A stretch of DNA of 64,000 nt, taken from Prosapia bicincta (Eukaryota > Arthropoda > Insecta > Hemiptera > Cercopidae). The notes under the pieces were generated by a model. It was given only the letters and a program-made list of their open reading frames with translations. It was not told where the DNA came from and ran no database searches. A program made the position numbers and the translations under genes. Of this stretch, positions 44,645 through 55,299 are shown in pieces (within the stretch, counting starts at the first letter, position 1; every line of letters starts with the position of its first letter). The stretch spans positions 1,676,001-1,740,000 of the forward strand of contig JBAIZL010000425.1 in NCBI GenBank assembly GCA_036971475.1, given 5' to 3'.

Positions 44645-45420
44645 CTTAGATCACCGAACTAGTGGAGTTGTACTTGGCTTCGGTCCAACTAACCTACATG
44701 ATTATACATGAACAACCATACATAGATCGGTGAGCTAGTGGAGTTCTACTTTGCTTCGGACCAACTAGCCAGCATTATTGTACATCAACAACCATCCATA
44801 GGATCACCGAACTAGTGGAGTTGTAGTTGGCTTCGGTTCAACTAGCCGACATTATTGTACATCAACAACCATCCATAGGATCACCGAACTAGTGGGGGAG
44901 TTGTAGTTGGCTTCGGTCCAAATAGCCGACATTATTGTACATCAACAACCATCCATAGGATCACCGAACTAGTGGAGTTGTACTTGGCTTCGGTCCAACT
45001 AGTTGACATTATTGTACATCAACAACCATACATGGGATCACTAAACTAGTGGAGTTGTACTTGGCCTTGGTTCAACTAGTTGACATTATTGTACATCAAC
45101 AACCATCCATAGGATCACTAAACTAGTGGAGTTGTACTTGGCTTCGGTCAACTAGCCGACATTATTGTAAATCAACAACCATCCATAGGATCACTAAACT
45201 AGTGGAGTTGTACTTGGCTTTGGTCCAACTAGTTGACATTATTGTCCATCAACAACCATCCATAGGATCACCGAACTAGTGTAGTCGTACTTGGCTTCGG
45301 TCCAACTAGTTGACATTATTGTACGCCAACAACCATCCATAGGATCACTAAACTAGTGGAGTTGTACTTGGCTTCGGTCCAACTAGCCGACATTATTGTA
45401 CACCAACAACCATTCATGTA
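44645..45420 (+). repeat. Satellite A array, ~77 bp unit, block 2
   Basis: About ten units, on average more alike than those of block 1, with GGATCACCGAACTAGTGGAG or GGATCACTAAACTAGTGGAG joins. Ends with the same CCATTCATGTAGAGATTG joint as block 1. Confidence 0.92.
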
Positions 45421-45550
45421 GAGATTGAACCTAACCCAACGTCTTCGTGAACTGGTGAATTTTCTATACACGAGCAGGTTTGAAGCTCGCTATCGTAGAA
45501 AAAAGTTTCAAAGTCCTTCTTACTTACATTAGCATAGTAATTACTATTTA
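45421..45550 (+). repeat. Linker of the composite satellite, second copy
   Basis: Matches 41143-41268 with few changes, including CGTGAACTGGTGAATTTTC and GTGGACCTCCTGCCACCCC. Confidence 0.8.
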
Positions 45551-46600
45551 GTGGACCTCCTGCCACCCCTGCCTTGATGGCTGCAGATTCTGCCTTGAGA
45601 GTGTCACCTACATGGTAGCACTTCCTGGCTTAAGAGGACCACCTCGATGGTTAGATTTCTTGTCTTGAAATTGGCTCTTAGGTGGCACCACCTCTTGACT
45701 TGAACGGCCACCTCAATAGATGCACGTTCTGTTTTGAAAGTAGCAGCTAGATGCAGCTACTCCTTATTTAAGAGGGCCACTTCGATACTGCACCTCCTGT
45801 CTTGACAGTGGCACCTAGATTTCAGTACCTGCTGCCTTAATTGGGTTATCTTGAAGGCTGAAGATTCTGTCTTGAGAGTGGCACCTAGGAGGTAGCACCT
45901 CCTGCCTTAACATTGTCACATCGACGGTTGATTGCCTGTTTTTAGAGTGTCACTTGGATGGCAGCACCTCCTGACTTAAAAGTGCCACCTCAATAGATGC
46001 AGCTGCTGTTTTGAAAGTAGCACCTAGGAGCAGCACCTCCTGCTTTGAGATAGCCAACACGATGGCTTGAAATTCTGTCTTGAAAATGGTACCTAGATGG
46101 CAGCACTTTCTGCTTTAAGAGTGCCACCTCGATGGGTCCACCCTCTGTCCTGAAGGAGATACCTATACGGCACCACCTCCCACCTTGAGAGGACCGACTT
46201 GATAGTTGCACCTCATGCCTTAAGAGGGCCACGTCGATGAATGCAACTCCAGTCTTGAGAGTGGCATCTAGATAAGAGCACATCATGCCTTGATGGCTGA
46301 ACCTCATGCTTTAAGAAGGCCACTCCGATGTATGCACCTCTTGTCTTGAGAATGGACCGTAGACGGGAGCACCTCCTACCTTAAGAATGGTACCTAGATA
46401 GCTCCAGATTCTGTCTTGAGAGTGTCACCTAGATTGTAGCACCTCCTGCATTAAGAGGGCCACCTCGATGGCTGCACCTACTGTCTTGAGTGTAGTACCT
46501 AGATGGCCGCACCTACTGCCATAATTGTGTCACCTTAATGGCTGCAACTTCTGTCTTGAGGGTTGCACCTAGATGGCAGAACCTCTGACTTTGGACTTAA
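45551..46600 (+). repeat. Satellite B array, 35/70-bp units, block 2
   Basis: Same two alternating 35-bp forms as block 1, with the same opening units, then more units before the unrelated DNA at 46600. The minus-strand open frame at 45990-46307 is repeat read-through, since its peptide repeats itself with the array. Confidence 0.85.
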
Positions 46601-46790
46601 CGAATCACTGGAGTAGAAGTTTACCTGTCTATAAATAAATACCTTATGGTAATTGCAACCACATATTTGTCTTTAAATAACCACACAAGATAAAATTGGT
46701 CCTTCTATCTGGACTATACATTTGGCCCAATAAGAACCAGATCGATACCTTCTTTTGGCTTTACCGGCTGCATTACAATAACTAGAATAT
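46601..46790. other. Non-coding DNA
   Basis: No feature seen. Confidence 0.4.
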
Positions 46791-46791
46791 A

Positions 46792-47340
46792 AGACGTGGG
46801 TCATATCAAATTAAACTTGTAGAGATACAAACATTTGTTCATATTCTTAGTGAAGTTACCACTTTAATATACCTTGTAATGTACAAAATAATGTATCTTT
46901 ACACGAAACTTCGAACGAAGGAATGTAAGACGTCGGTCATATCAAATTAAACTTGTAGAGCTACAAATATTTGTTCATATTCTTAGTGAAGTTACCACTT
47001 TAATATACCTTGTAATGTACAAAATAATGTATCTTTACACGAAACTTCTAACGAAGGAATGTAAGACGTCGGTCATATCAAATTAAACTTGTAGAGCTAC
47101 AAACGTTTGTTCACATTCTTAGTGAAGTTACCACTTTAATATACCTTGTAATGTACAAAATAATGTATCTTTAAACGAAACTTCGAACGAAGGAATATAA
47201 GACGTCGGTCATATCAAATTAAATTTGTAGAGCTACAAACATTTGTTCATATTCTTAGTGAAGTTACCACTTCAATGTACCTTGTAATGTACAAAATAAT
47301 GTATCTTTATACGAAACTTCGAACGAAAGAATGTAAGATG
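46792..47340 (+). repeat. 136-bp tandem repeat, four copies
   Basis: AGACGTSGGTCATATCAAAT starts units at 46792, 46928, 47064 and 47200, and a truncated fifth (AGATGT) at 47336. The spacing is exactly 136 bp each time. The copies differ at only a few positions, so the expansion is recent. No open frame is conserved. Confidence 0.95.
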
Positions 47341-47850
47341 TATTCCATGAGAATACAATCTCATGGATTCGTGATCACTGCCTTAAAATACATGTTACAT
47401 TAAACCACGGTTTATAATGTTTATATTTCATGTTACATTAAACCATGGTTTATAATGTTTATATTTAAATAATTGACCATTAGTGGTCAAATGTATATAA
47501 TATAGACGCAGTCAACCTTATTTATTACACTAGTTAACGACTTACAGAGTTGTAATTTAAGTGAAAACATGGACAACCTGTTGACACAAAAAAACGTTCC
47601 TGTCGCACCGGATAAATTATTTAAAATTACTTAACTTTGTTAGCCTAATATTAACGTTAAAGTTTCGTCTATCCCCATGTGCAATAGCCATATATCTTAT
47701 TATCTATAAGGATAGTCATTGATATTATATTTTGTAAAACAAAACTCTATATGTAATTATTTTTCCAAATATAAACTGTTGACAACAATTCCTAGAAACT
47801 AACAACAATTACAAATAATCTGAAACATTACCATAGTTTCATGAAGACAT
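47341..47850. repeat. Cluster of small palindromes and a 38-bp direct duplication
   Basis: CCATGAGA and TCTCATGG form a perfect hairpin at about 47345-47366. CATGTTACATTAAACCAYGG with TTTATAATGTTTATATTT is duplicated with a 38-bp period at about 47390-47466. TTGACCATTAGTGGTCAA at 47473-47490 is a perfect inverted repeat. The remainder to 47850 is AT-rich. Confidence 0.7.
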
Positions 47851-47856
47851 TTTTGC

Positions 47857-48318
47857 TTGGAATTGTTTTCAATTAGACGCAAAACTATGAATCTGAGAAG
47901 TTTTTTGAAACTTTGTAAGTTATTTTTAATATATTTATTTACGTATAATATTATTAAGCCTACAGAATCTCTCTGTACACATAAATATATAAGAAAACAA
48001 CTACTAACATTCCAAATGCTAAGTTTTCTTAGTGCAGCTGGTTGTATGCTGCCTTGTAAAGAGTTGTGCTTGCCCTCAGCTGGTTATATGCTGTCTTGTA
48101 AAGAGTTGTGCGTGACCTCAGCTGGTCATATGCTGCCTTGTAAAGAGTTGCCCTCAGCTGGATATATGCTGCCTTGTAAAGAGTTGCGCGTGACCTCAGC
48201 TGGTTATATGCTGCCTTGTAAAGAGTTGTGCGTGACCTTAATACAGGATTATAATAAAATAATGGTGCGGTCAGTAATTCGTAGGATGATTGTAGGGAAT
48301 ATTTCTTTCCTCAGTTAG
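47857..48318 (+). CDS. Unrecognised open frame with a 16-residue repeat
   Basis: A 153-codon frame. The N-terminal half has a hydrophobic stretch (LFLIYLFTYNII, about 47923-47958), and the C-terminal half is five tandem repeats of a unit like SAGYMLPCKELCVT. The DNA unit is 48 bp, once shortened to 39 bp by a 9-base loss, so the frame is kept throughout. No family is recognised. Frame retention may follow simply from unit lengths divisible by three. There is no splice or expression evidence, so this is probably a minisatellite with a chance open frame. Confidence 0.25.
   Translation: MELFSIRRKTMNLRSFLKLCKLFLIYLFTYNIIKPTESLCTHKYIRKQLLTFQMLSFLSAAGCMLPCKELCLPSAGYMLSCKELCVTSAGHMLPCKELPSAGYMLPCKELRVTSAGYMLPCKELCVTLIQDYNKIMVRSVIRRMIVGNISFLS
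48034..48240 (+). repeat. 48-bp minisatellite, five units
   Basis: Units marked by CAGCTGGTTATATGCTGCCT and TTGTAAAGAGTTG; the third is 9 bases shorter. They differ by few substitutions. Confidence 0.9.
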
Positions 48319-48334
48319 ATGAACTCGAAAACAT

Positions 48335-48680
48335 TCATCAGCTTCATTTCCGACAAAATGGTGCTTCCCCACACTTCAGCCCATTGGACACGGATGCTTT
48401 GAACGAAAAATTTGGAGGTCGTTGGATAGCCCGGCAAGGATCTACTCTGTGGCCTCCAAGGAGTCCCAATCAGAAACCTTGTGATTTTTTCTTGTAGGGG
48501 TACATCAAAAGCGTTGTTTATTCACAAAGAATTCGCGATCTGAACCACTTAAAAACAGGATTTATGAAGCAATGAGAACCATAACCGAAGAAATGTTAAT
48601 GGAGAGAAGTTGAGTCTCATTTGTCCTCGACATTTGTCGAGAGACTAAGGGCGCACATATTGAAATGTATTAATTATGCA
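48335..48680 (+). pseudogene. Mariner-like transposase C-terminal fragment
   Basis: Plus-strand reading gives FRQNGASPHFSPLDTDALNE, then RWIARQGSTLWPPRSPN with PCDFFL, a stop, and GYIKSVVYS. This is the DDE half of a mariner-like transposase: QDGA.PHF holds the second catalytic Asp (here Asn), and RSPDLTP.DFFLWGY-like the third. A TAG replaces the Trp before GYIKS and later stops follow. The first Asp region is missing. It is distinct from the mariner at 49-50.4 kb. Confidence 0.7.
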
Positions 48681-49018
48681 AAAAAACTGTTTGAGACGAC
48701 AAATTAGACGATTAAACAACATTAACTGTAAGGAATTAGGTTTTTCCTTACATCATGTTTAAAACAGCACCATTCTTTTATGATAATGCTGTGTATAACG
48801 TAACAAATCGTCTTCACTCGCTCTTACCTAACTTACAAAAGCCTATTAGAATGGGGTTTGGTTAGAAATAAGGAGGATTTGAGGTTACTATATCCAACAT
48901 AAATGGTTCCTTCTACAAAACATTAAGCATAGACAACCTTCTATTGTACTTACTATCCTCAAAACCGACACCATGGATCTCTCTTTATCGCTATATTACT
49001 GTGGAAGGCCTAAATTAA
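48681..49018. other. Non-coding DNA
   Basis: No supported feature between the transposase fragment and the mariner. Confidence 0.4.
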
Positions 49019-49204
49019 ACGAGGGCTGTTTTTTTTTTTCAACTTCCGACTGTACCGCTAGAAGGCAGGGCGAGCGGCATCGGCCAGTAATGCGCGGCAA
49101 TCGACTGCGCACCTCTCCCACAAAAACCTCACTAGTTTTCGGGCGTCCGACGCCATTACCAATTTATCCAGTGACATATAAACATGGCTATCTTGATAGA
49201 ATCT

Positions 49205-49560
49205 CCCGCCAAGTGTGAGTTGCGAAGTGTCATTCGTTTCTAGTAAGCTGAAGGTTTATCCGCAGTAGAAATTCACCGTAGAATGAAACGAGTATACGGT
49301 GAAAGCTTTATGAGTGACAGTGCAGTGCGTGATTGGTGTGGGAAATTAAAAATGGACGAGTTGACATTCATGATGAAGGGGACCAAGGACGAAAGTCGAT
49401 CGCAAACGAAGACCTCGTTGAACGAGTTGACCAAAGTGTAAGAAGGAATCGGAGGTTTACGATTACGGAGCTATCCAATCAGTTTCCTGATATTTCAAGG
49501 TCAGCCCTATTCACTGTCGTAACTGATAAGTTAGGCTACAAAAAACTTTGTGCTCGATGA
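49205..49560 (+). pseudogene. Mariner transposase, N-terminal DNA-binding part
   Basis: The first HTH region (SAVEIHRRMKRVYGE, SDSAVRDWCGKLK) is read in one frame to about 49350. From there the protein continues in the frame that starts ATG 49333, with NGRVDIHDEGDQGRKS, the second HTH TITELSNQFPDISRSAL and LGYKKLCAR, the usual WVPxxL linker position. The TGA at 49558-49560 replaces the conserved Trp. A stop also precedes the first HTH at about 49240. Confidence 0.8.
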
Positions 49561-50181
49561 GTGCCGAAGATGTTGACTGATGACCACAAAGCTCGGCGAA
49601 TGGCGTCAGCAAGGTCTTTTCTGAATCGTTACGAATCTGATGGCGATGATTTTTTGAACAAAATCGTGACAGGAGATGAGACATGGGTTCTGTACGACAC
49701 CCCAGAAATGAAACAGCAGTCTCAACAATGGATGCATTCAAACTCTCCAAACAAACTCAACAAATTCGAAAAAACGTTCAACAACAGAAAGATTATGGCC
49801 ACCGTGTTTTGGGATCAAAAAGGTGTTTTGCTTGTGGAGTTTTTAGAGCCAGGGACCACAATCAATGCCGAAGGATACTGTGGTACGTTACAACGTTTGC
49901 GGAGAGCTATCCAGAACAAAAGGAGAGGAATGCTCACATCAGCAGTTGTGCTCATTCATGACAACGCCCGTCCTCACAGTGTTGCTTTGACGAAACGTCT
50001 TCTTAACAGGTTTAAATGGGACGTTTTTGACCATCCGGCGTATAGCTTTGATTTAGCGCCGAGCGACTATCACCTTTTTCCGGAACTGAAGATGATGCTA
50101 GGAGGGCAGAGCTTCCGAACTGACGACACGCTGCAAGTCGCTAAAAACCCATCTCAAACCACTGGCGGCAAACTTCTATGA
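49561..50181 (+). pseudogene. Mariner transposase, DDE catalytic part
   Basis: Continues directly after the TGA with MLTDDHKARRMASARSFL. Catalytic residues are visible: first Asp in VTGDETWVLYD (about 49663-49695), second in VLIHDNARPH (about 49948-49977), third in FDLAPSDYHLFPELK, with the spacing typical of DD34D mariners. Ser-Pro is changed to Ser-Phe in the last motif. The frame ends at TGA 50179-50181, while a KLYTRYEKCL-like tail continues in another frame (50190-50220), so the C-terminus is also frameshifted. Confidence 0.88.
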
Positions 50182-50353
50182 AAGAGGTATTAAGAAGCTT
50201 GTACACAGGTATGAAAAATGCCTAAATTTAAAAGGCGATTTTGTTGAAAAGTAACTAATAATGTACCTAACTCTTGATAATAAATTTATTTAATTACTCT
50301 CACCAGGTTTATTTTTATACCACATCGGACGTTGATAAAAAAACAGCCCTCGT

Positions 50354-52150
50354 AAAAATGCCGATATTCCCTGGGAGAAATATTAGGAAAAAGCTACTAT
50401 CAGACAGAATATTTGCTAGTATTACCATTCATTCGGATTAGGTATAGGTATCAATACGCCACAATGCTTTGCACGTTATGCCTAAATATTCTATAATAGA
50501 TATACGTACTCGAATAGATGTTGACCAGGCTCATCGCCAGCTTTCCTGAAATATATTAGCTGTAAACATGTTATTCTGCTGTTGATATCAACCTTGCGAT
50601 GCTCAACCGGTTCTCTAAACGCTGTAAAATTATGCTTCATCTATGTCATATTACCTTCCACCATTACTTTACTACAAAATTTTATCAAGTAGATCCTACT
50701 TCATCGGAAATTCACCCGATTGATTTTAATTTCCAATTATAATTCGCTATTTATCTTACACCTAATATTTTCCTTGGTACATCTTATTCCCATTATAACA
50801 ATTAATTTTGTAGAATCCATGTTACTTTGTCTACTAACCTGGAGAAACTCATCCGCTCCGTAACACAATAACTTTGTATAGTGCGGTTCATCTCTGTTTA
50901 TCTCTTCATCTTTGCTTCTATACGCCCCTTCCCCCTTTGTCACCTCCCCTTATTCCAACTTTCTCTCTGAACGTTTCTCTGTTCCACTTTCTCCCCTTTA
51001 CCTCCCTCTCCATCTCTCTCACCCTCTTTCTGGATATCTCTTCATCTCTTTCACTATCTTTCCTACATCTCCGCTAGGGGCCTCCCACACACAAATTATC
51101 AGAGTAATCTTTTACTCCCATTGAACAAAAATCATCTCATAATCAAACATTAGGTTTGTGGAATAATTTTCACTTTAGAATGCTTTCAACTTTTTGTTTT
51201 ATTTTCTATTCGTCCTCATTATGAATAACATCTAGTTTGTATTCACTTAAAACTTCTGTCTGCAAGTTCTGTATAGGCTCTTACAGTCAGAATAAACCAT
51301 TTGCTATCCATATTAATTTCTCATGACTAGTTCTACTACAAGTATAGATCATTAAACAACTGCCTTATTTTCTTTCTATTTTTTTTTTTACATTTCAAAT
51401 ACCTATTATTTTGTTAAGTTTATGATAAATATTCTCTCTTCTTCAACTATGCTTAAGAGTATTTAATCTCTCTCATTATCTCCGCCCTCTATCTCTCTCT
51501 CGCTATATATATAGGCCTACACCTCATAATATAATATTATATACATAATATATAGTCATTTTATTATTTCATTCTCCTTCTATGTTTCTTCTTCTGAGTT
51601 TAATTATTAAAGTATTACTTATAAGTAGGTCTAATAATTACTAGAGTAACTTGTTCCTTAGTACAAATTAAAGTAACATTTAATTTGTGTTACTTTTTTT
51701 CAACAAGTTTCAAATCATTCTCTTATTTTTGTACAAAATGGAATTCGTCTCAGGCCAAACTCCTTAGAAATGGCCTTAAGCTTTAAGGCAAAAGGAGGGA
51801 GATTATTTTGAATGTTTGTAACGTTCTGTTCGGATACGATTTGCTACAGAAGCAAGTCTTCGTGACAGAAGTTGTAAACACATACCTTGACTATAACGCG
51901 AGCAAACTAATAGAAATTTATCATAAACAATTACGGTTATATCTGTAAACTATCAATGAAATAAGAACAAAGCAGTGCAAAGAGAGTATTCAATATCTCC
52001 ATGGTTTTCCCTTTTTTGTCTCTGTGATGGTTAACTATTATTAACGTAAAATTGACCAAATTTAAATTCAACCCATATATCCATGGTTTAATCGACGCAG
52101 ATGATATTGTAAAGTTGCAGCTTTATTATAACAATGCCTTCTTTTGCTGT
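50354..52150. other. Non-coding DNA with a polypyrimidine tract
   Basis: 50885-51085 is a C/T-rich tract whose open frames are artefacts, and 51470-51510 is CT-rich then TA-rich. No other feature is seen. If the exon at 52156 belongs to a longer gene, this may be upstream intron. Confidence 0.45.
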
Positions 52151-52155
52151 TACAG

Positions 52156-52194
52156 TCACGTGCTGCTTTTGTGCCAAGAAGAAGGAAGAAGAAG
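52156..52194 (+). CDS. Candidate host gene, exon a (39 nt, phase 1-1)
   Basis: Flanked by CTTTTGCTGTTACAG and GTAATG. Read as two bases completing a codon, twelve codons and one base: TCCFCAKKKEEE, a Cys-rich then basic stretch such as is found just inside a membrane-spanning segment. The last G joins the TG at the start of exon b to make GTG (Val), so the frame is kept. The upstream exon is outside what I can identify. The gene is not recognised. Short, but the exact fit of phase with two later exons supports it. Confidence 0.45.
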
Positions 52195-54141
52195 GTAATG
52201 CTCTTAAAACATCATCTTAAACTTAACTATTGTAGTATTTGTACCAAAGCATACGTTTTCAATTATATAGTTTTAAAGCGTGTTTAAAGGGTATATATAC
52301 TTCCTTTTTCTCTGACTTTCGACGAAAAATCACTTTCTCCACACTGTCATGTTCTTGTGAAACATATCCAACATTTAGGCCGCCTTTTCGAGAGTTCCTT
52401 GAACCATTCCGAGATTCTTGCTGGTCGCTCTCCCTGTACATTTATTTCGAAGTAGAAAATAAATAAAATTAAATGAAATATCAGAACCGAAACATGTATA
52501 CTAAATAGTAACATAAAACATAAATCTGAAATACCACATGTCTTATGAATAAGGTCCAGAATCAGGTTAGTGGTGCTTGAAGGAAGAACTGTCTTACTCA
52601 GGGTCGGAACAAGAGCCCCTTGCACTGATACTGCAGGTAACTTAGCATTGCTTACGGCTTTCACGGAAGTTTAACACATTATTTAGATTAATATACATGA
52701 CTGTAAGTTGTGCATGATTATATTTCCTACACCTATCTATTCAATGTCTAGCCTCAGATATATATTTTGGATTTATCTCATGGATTTTACCCAGCTCGCC
52801 AAGAAAAGGACTCTCCATCTTCCATTCCAGGAAAGCTCCATTTTCCAACCTCAATATTTCCTTCTTTAACAGGTGATGTTAGCTTGAATTAATTGTTCAC
52901 CTTGAAGAATAAAAACAATTACAATTAAGTGACTGCTAAAGGTTTAGACTTCTTAAAACATTTGCTTTATTAAAACCAATTGAACGAATGCTATTTGTAC
53001 CAAAAATACAATTACAGAGTTGTTCGGGATTTTTCAATTACAGCTCTACCTCGATTGTTAGGTTATTTATTGTAAGTAAGAAGTTTAATCGATCAAATTA
53101 ATTTAGTTCATTTCAAAACATTTTCAGCTCAATGTTTCGATTACCAATTCTGATCCCTATCAAGAGCTAAAAGTAACAATCGCAAAAATCAATGCAATAC
53201 ATGGCAGAATATAACTAAATGTCATGAAAATTCAGCGTAAAACAATCAAATGATAGTTGTCAGACGGATTTGGATTTAGTTTATGACGTATTCTAAGTGA
53301 CAGTTTGTAGTTTGTGTCTCGCACGTGTGATTGTATGCGTTTGGTGAATGGTATTATAAATACATATTTATCTCAGGTTTTAAAATGAATTAAAGCTTGT
53401 TTAATCTCTGGGTGTATAGTTGTAAAACTGTGGGGTTAAAATTATAAAAATATTATTGAAAATAATTGAGTAAGAAATATGACATTATAAAAACATGGAA
53501 TGAATGACCACACCAACAAATTATTATATATAATTATTAATTATTGAATAACAATTTGAATAGAAGATAAGCAACGCATTTATGATACATTAAAGATATT
53601 CTAAAAGGATAAATCAATAGTATTATTGGTAATTAAGTTTTTTTTATAAAGAACATTGCAGAGTTTTTCAGACTATGTTTCTAAAATTCTTTTACACACA
53701 AAGTCTCTGAACTATAAAATAGTTACAATCAAACTATTAGGCAGCTTGAATAAAATTTTCTGAGCATCGAATGGAATATATTTGTTGGAAATAAAAAACA
53801 TAATCACATTTAGTATATTCTGGCTGACAGTTTTACTGTTGAAAAGATTTCTCGTGAGAGAAGGAATTCTATTCAAGACCACTCTACAAAATATTCAGCG
53901 TGAAATATTGGATTATAAAATACAGTAGGCTCTAAAATCAATTATAGATGCTCTTATTTGTGTTGGATGTTTGGATTTAATAAATTTTGTCTACAAAAAT
54001 CTCAACTCTAAAAAGACGTTTACCTCTGGGAAATAAAAATTAGGTTAATATGTATTCGTAACTAGTACAAGCACACATTGGACCTATTTGAAGCATAGCG
54101 TGTCTAAAGAAATAATAAATAAAATGGTTTGCATGTTTTAG
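52195..54141 (+). other. Intron between exons a and b
   Basis: Starts GTAATG and ends TGCATGTTTTAG. AT-rich, with no repeat or transposon recognised inside. Confidence 0.4.
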
Positions 54142-54234
54142 TGAAAGAAGTTGACTTTGGCGAACACGACGTTCCTACACCAGATGTTGCTACACACACT
54201 GACGCTACACCAGGACCTCACATCCGATATTACG
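54142..54234 (+). CDS. Candidate host gene, exon b (93 nt, phase 1-1)
   Basis: Between TGCATGTTTTAG and GTGAGT. It encodes (V)KEVDFGEHDVPTPDVAT and continues through THTDATPGPHIRYY, with one base left for the next exon. Length divisible by three, no stop, balanced codon use and higher GC than the surroundings all suggest real coding DNA. The protein has no motif I can name and looks like an acidic, Pro/Thr-containing linker. Its final G gives Glu with the AG of exon c, and also Glu with the AA of exon d if exon c is skipped. Confidence 0.6.
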
Positions 54235-54309
54235 GTGAGTAGATTATCTAAAAATAATAGATAATTTGTAATAAATACATATTTTGATATTTCTGCATTT
54301 GTACTACTT

Positions 54310-54495
54310 TCAACTCTAGCGTCTCTCGTCCTCTACTCTCTCCGTCTCTCTCTCTCCCCTTTTCAGTTTTTTCCTAAAAGTTACCGATTGTAGCCGATTC
54401 CTGTTGTACCGAGAATTTAAATATTTGGTAAACAAAACTTTATTTACCAGTATTTTAAAAATTATCGAAAAACAGCTGTTTAAAACAGCAGTACA

Positions 54496-54547
<52 letters not shown>
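54310..54547 (+). repeat. CT-rich tract and (CA)n(TA)n microsatellite within the intron
   Basis: CTCTCT runs at 54315-54360, CA repeats at about 54491-54528 and TA repeats at 54529-54547. Open frames through it are repeat artefacts. Confidence 0.9.
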
Positions 54548-54815
54548 ACGTCATTGCGACAGGGTTTAAATTTTTTTCGACAGTCAATATATTACATTTT
54601 TTGGCAGCTATTATAACACCACTGTCTGTCACAATTGTTAGACCGTCTATAATTATTACTATCATGATGGACAATTTTATGGCTACACTGTTTGTTAAAA
54701 TTATATCCCCTGCCAAAAGTTTAGAGCTATTTACATTACAAATTTTATTTCTCAGAATAATTTTTTTAAATGTAGATATATTGCAAAGGAATATTTAATT
54801 TGTTGCCCATTTCAG

Positions 54816-55043
54816 AGACTCACAATGAAAGTTACTTGAGCTACATCTTACATTTGGAAAGGTTGTATGATTTTGGATACCCCAGTTTAAAGCTCACACC
54901 TACTCTTGACGCCATTCCCGAGGACGAAGAGGAGGAGGAATGGGACAGCGTTACACACACATTCAAATTATTGTCTGCAAGTGATACTGCGCTCTTCCCA
55001 CCAAAATTACGAGGTCCTGTGTTACGCAGGACTCTGTCCTTTT
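54816..55043 (+). CDS. Candidate host gene, exon c (228 nt, phase 1-1, possible cassette)
   Basis: Between GTTGCCCATTTCAG and GTAAGT. It encodes ETHNESYLSYILHLERLYDF, then GYPSLKLTPTLDAIPEDEEE, and ends RGPVLRRTLSF plus one base. An acidic run (EDEEEEEWDS) is conspicuous. Composition and codon use are clearly coding-like compared with the flanks. Length is a multiple of three and both ends are phase 1, so it can be included or skipped without changing frame. Joined to the first AG of exon d, its last T makes a TAA stop; joined to the AG three bases later it reads on. I do not recognise the family. Confidence 0.65.
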
Positions 55044-55074
55044 GTAAGTAGTCTTTGTTCCTCTTTAATATCGT

Positions 55075-55078
<4 letters not shown>

Positions 55079-55151
<73 letters not shown>
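55079..55151 (+). repeat. (TA)n microsatellite at the Penelope insertion edge
   Basis: About 36 TA units directly adjoin the Penelope-like terminal sequence. Confidence 0.95.
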
Positions 55152-55154
<3 letters not shown>

Positions 55155-55299
55155 GTTAATATATTACTATTGTAAGTAATTTTATCCACCATTAAGTGCA
55201 ATAATTTTACCTTGAGTGATGAGGCACCTTTCGGTCACTTGACCATTGTCGAATCACTGATATTTTTCTGGTGTAGATGTTCGGTCCGTGATATTGGTA

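Larger units (their letters stand above)
42250..44645 (-). mobile_element. RNase H-bearing non-LTR retrotransposon, 5' truncated, inserted in satellite A
   Basis: Minus-strand element with a (TTA)n-like 3' tail at 42247-42273 on the plus strand. Coding remnants run from RT (44640 down) through thumb and RNase H to the C-terminal Cys/His tail (42360). Its 5' end is cut inside the RT N-terminus. The flanks GATCGGTGAACTA and AGATCACCGAACTA are the same satellite position and may be a diverged target duplication. RT plus RNase H without LTRs fits the I/LOA-like group, but the protein is clearly different from the element at 1-1575. Confidence 0.85.
49019..50353 (+). mobile_element. Mariner transposon, 1,335 bp, inactive
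   Basis: The terminal inverted repeats begin ACGAGGGCTGTTTTTTT at 49019 and, on the complement of the right end, ACGAGGGCTGTTTTTTT finishing at 50353; they then diverge in a T/A run and continue with CAACTTCCGA or CAACGTCCGA. The length is that of a complete mariner (about 1.3 kb). A TA duplication is not evident at the exact ends, so the boundary may have mutated. The transposase is broken by a frameshift and a stop. Confidence 0.88.

Noticed and set aside
45990..46307. 105-codon minus-strand open frame
   Set aside because: The peptide repeats with the 35/70-bp satellite and reflects absence of stops in the unit.
40168..46600. Hammerhead ribozyme in the satellites
   Set aside because: Some insect satellites carry hammerheads, so I looked for the CTGATGA and GAAA core in satellites A and B on both strands; it is absent.
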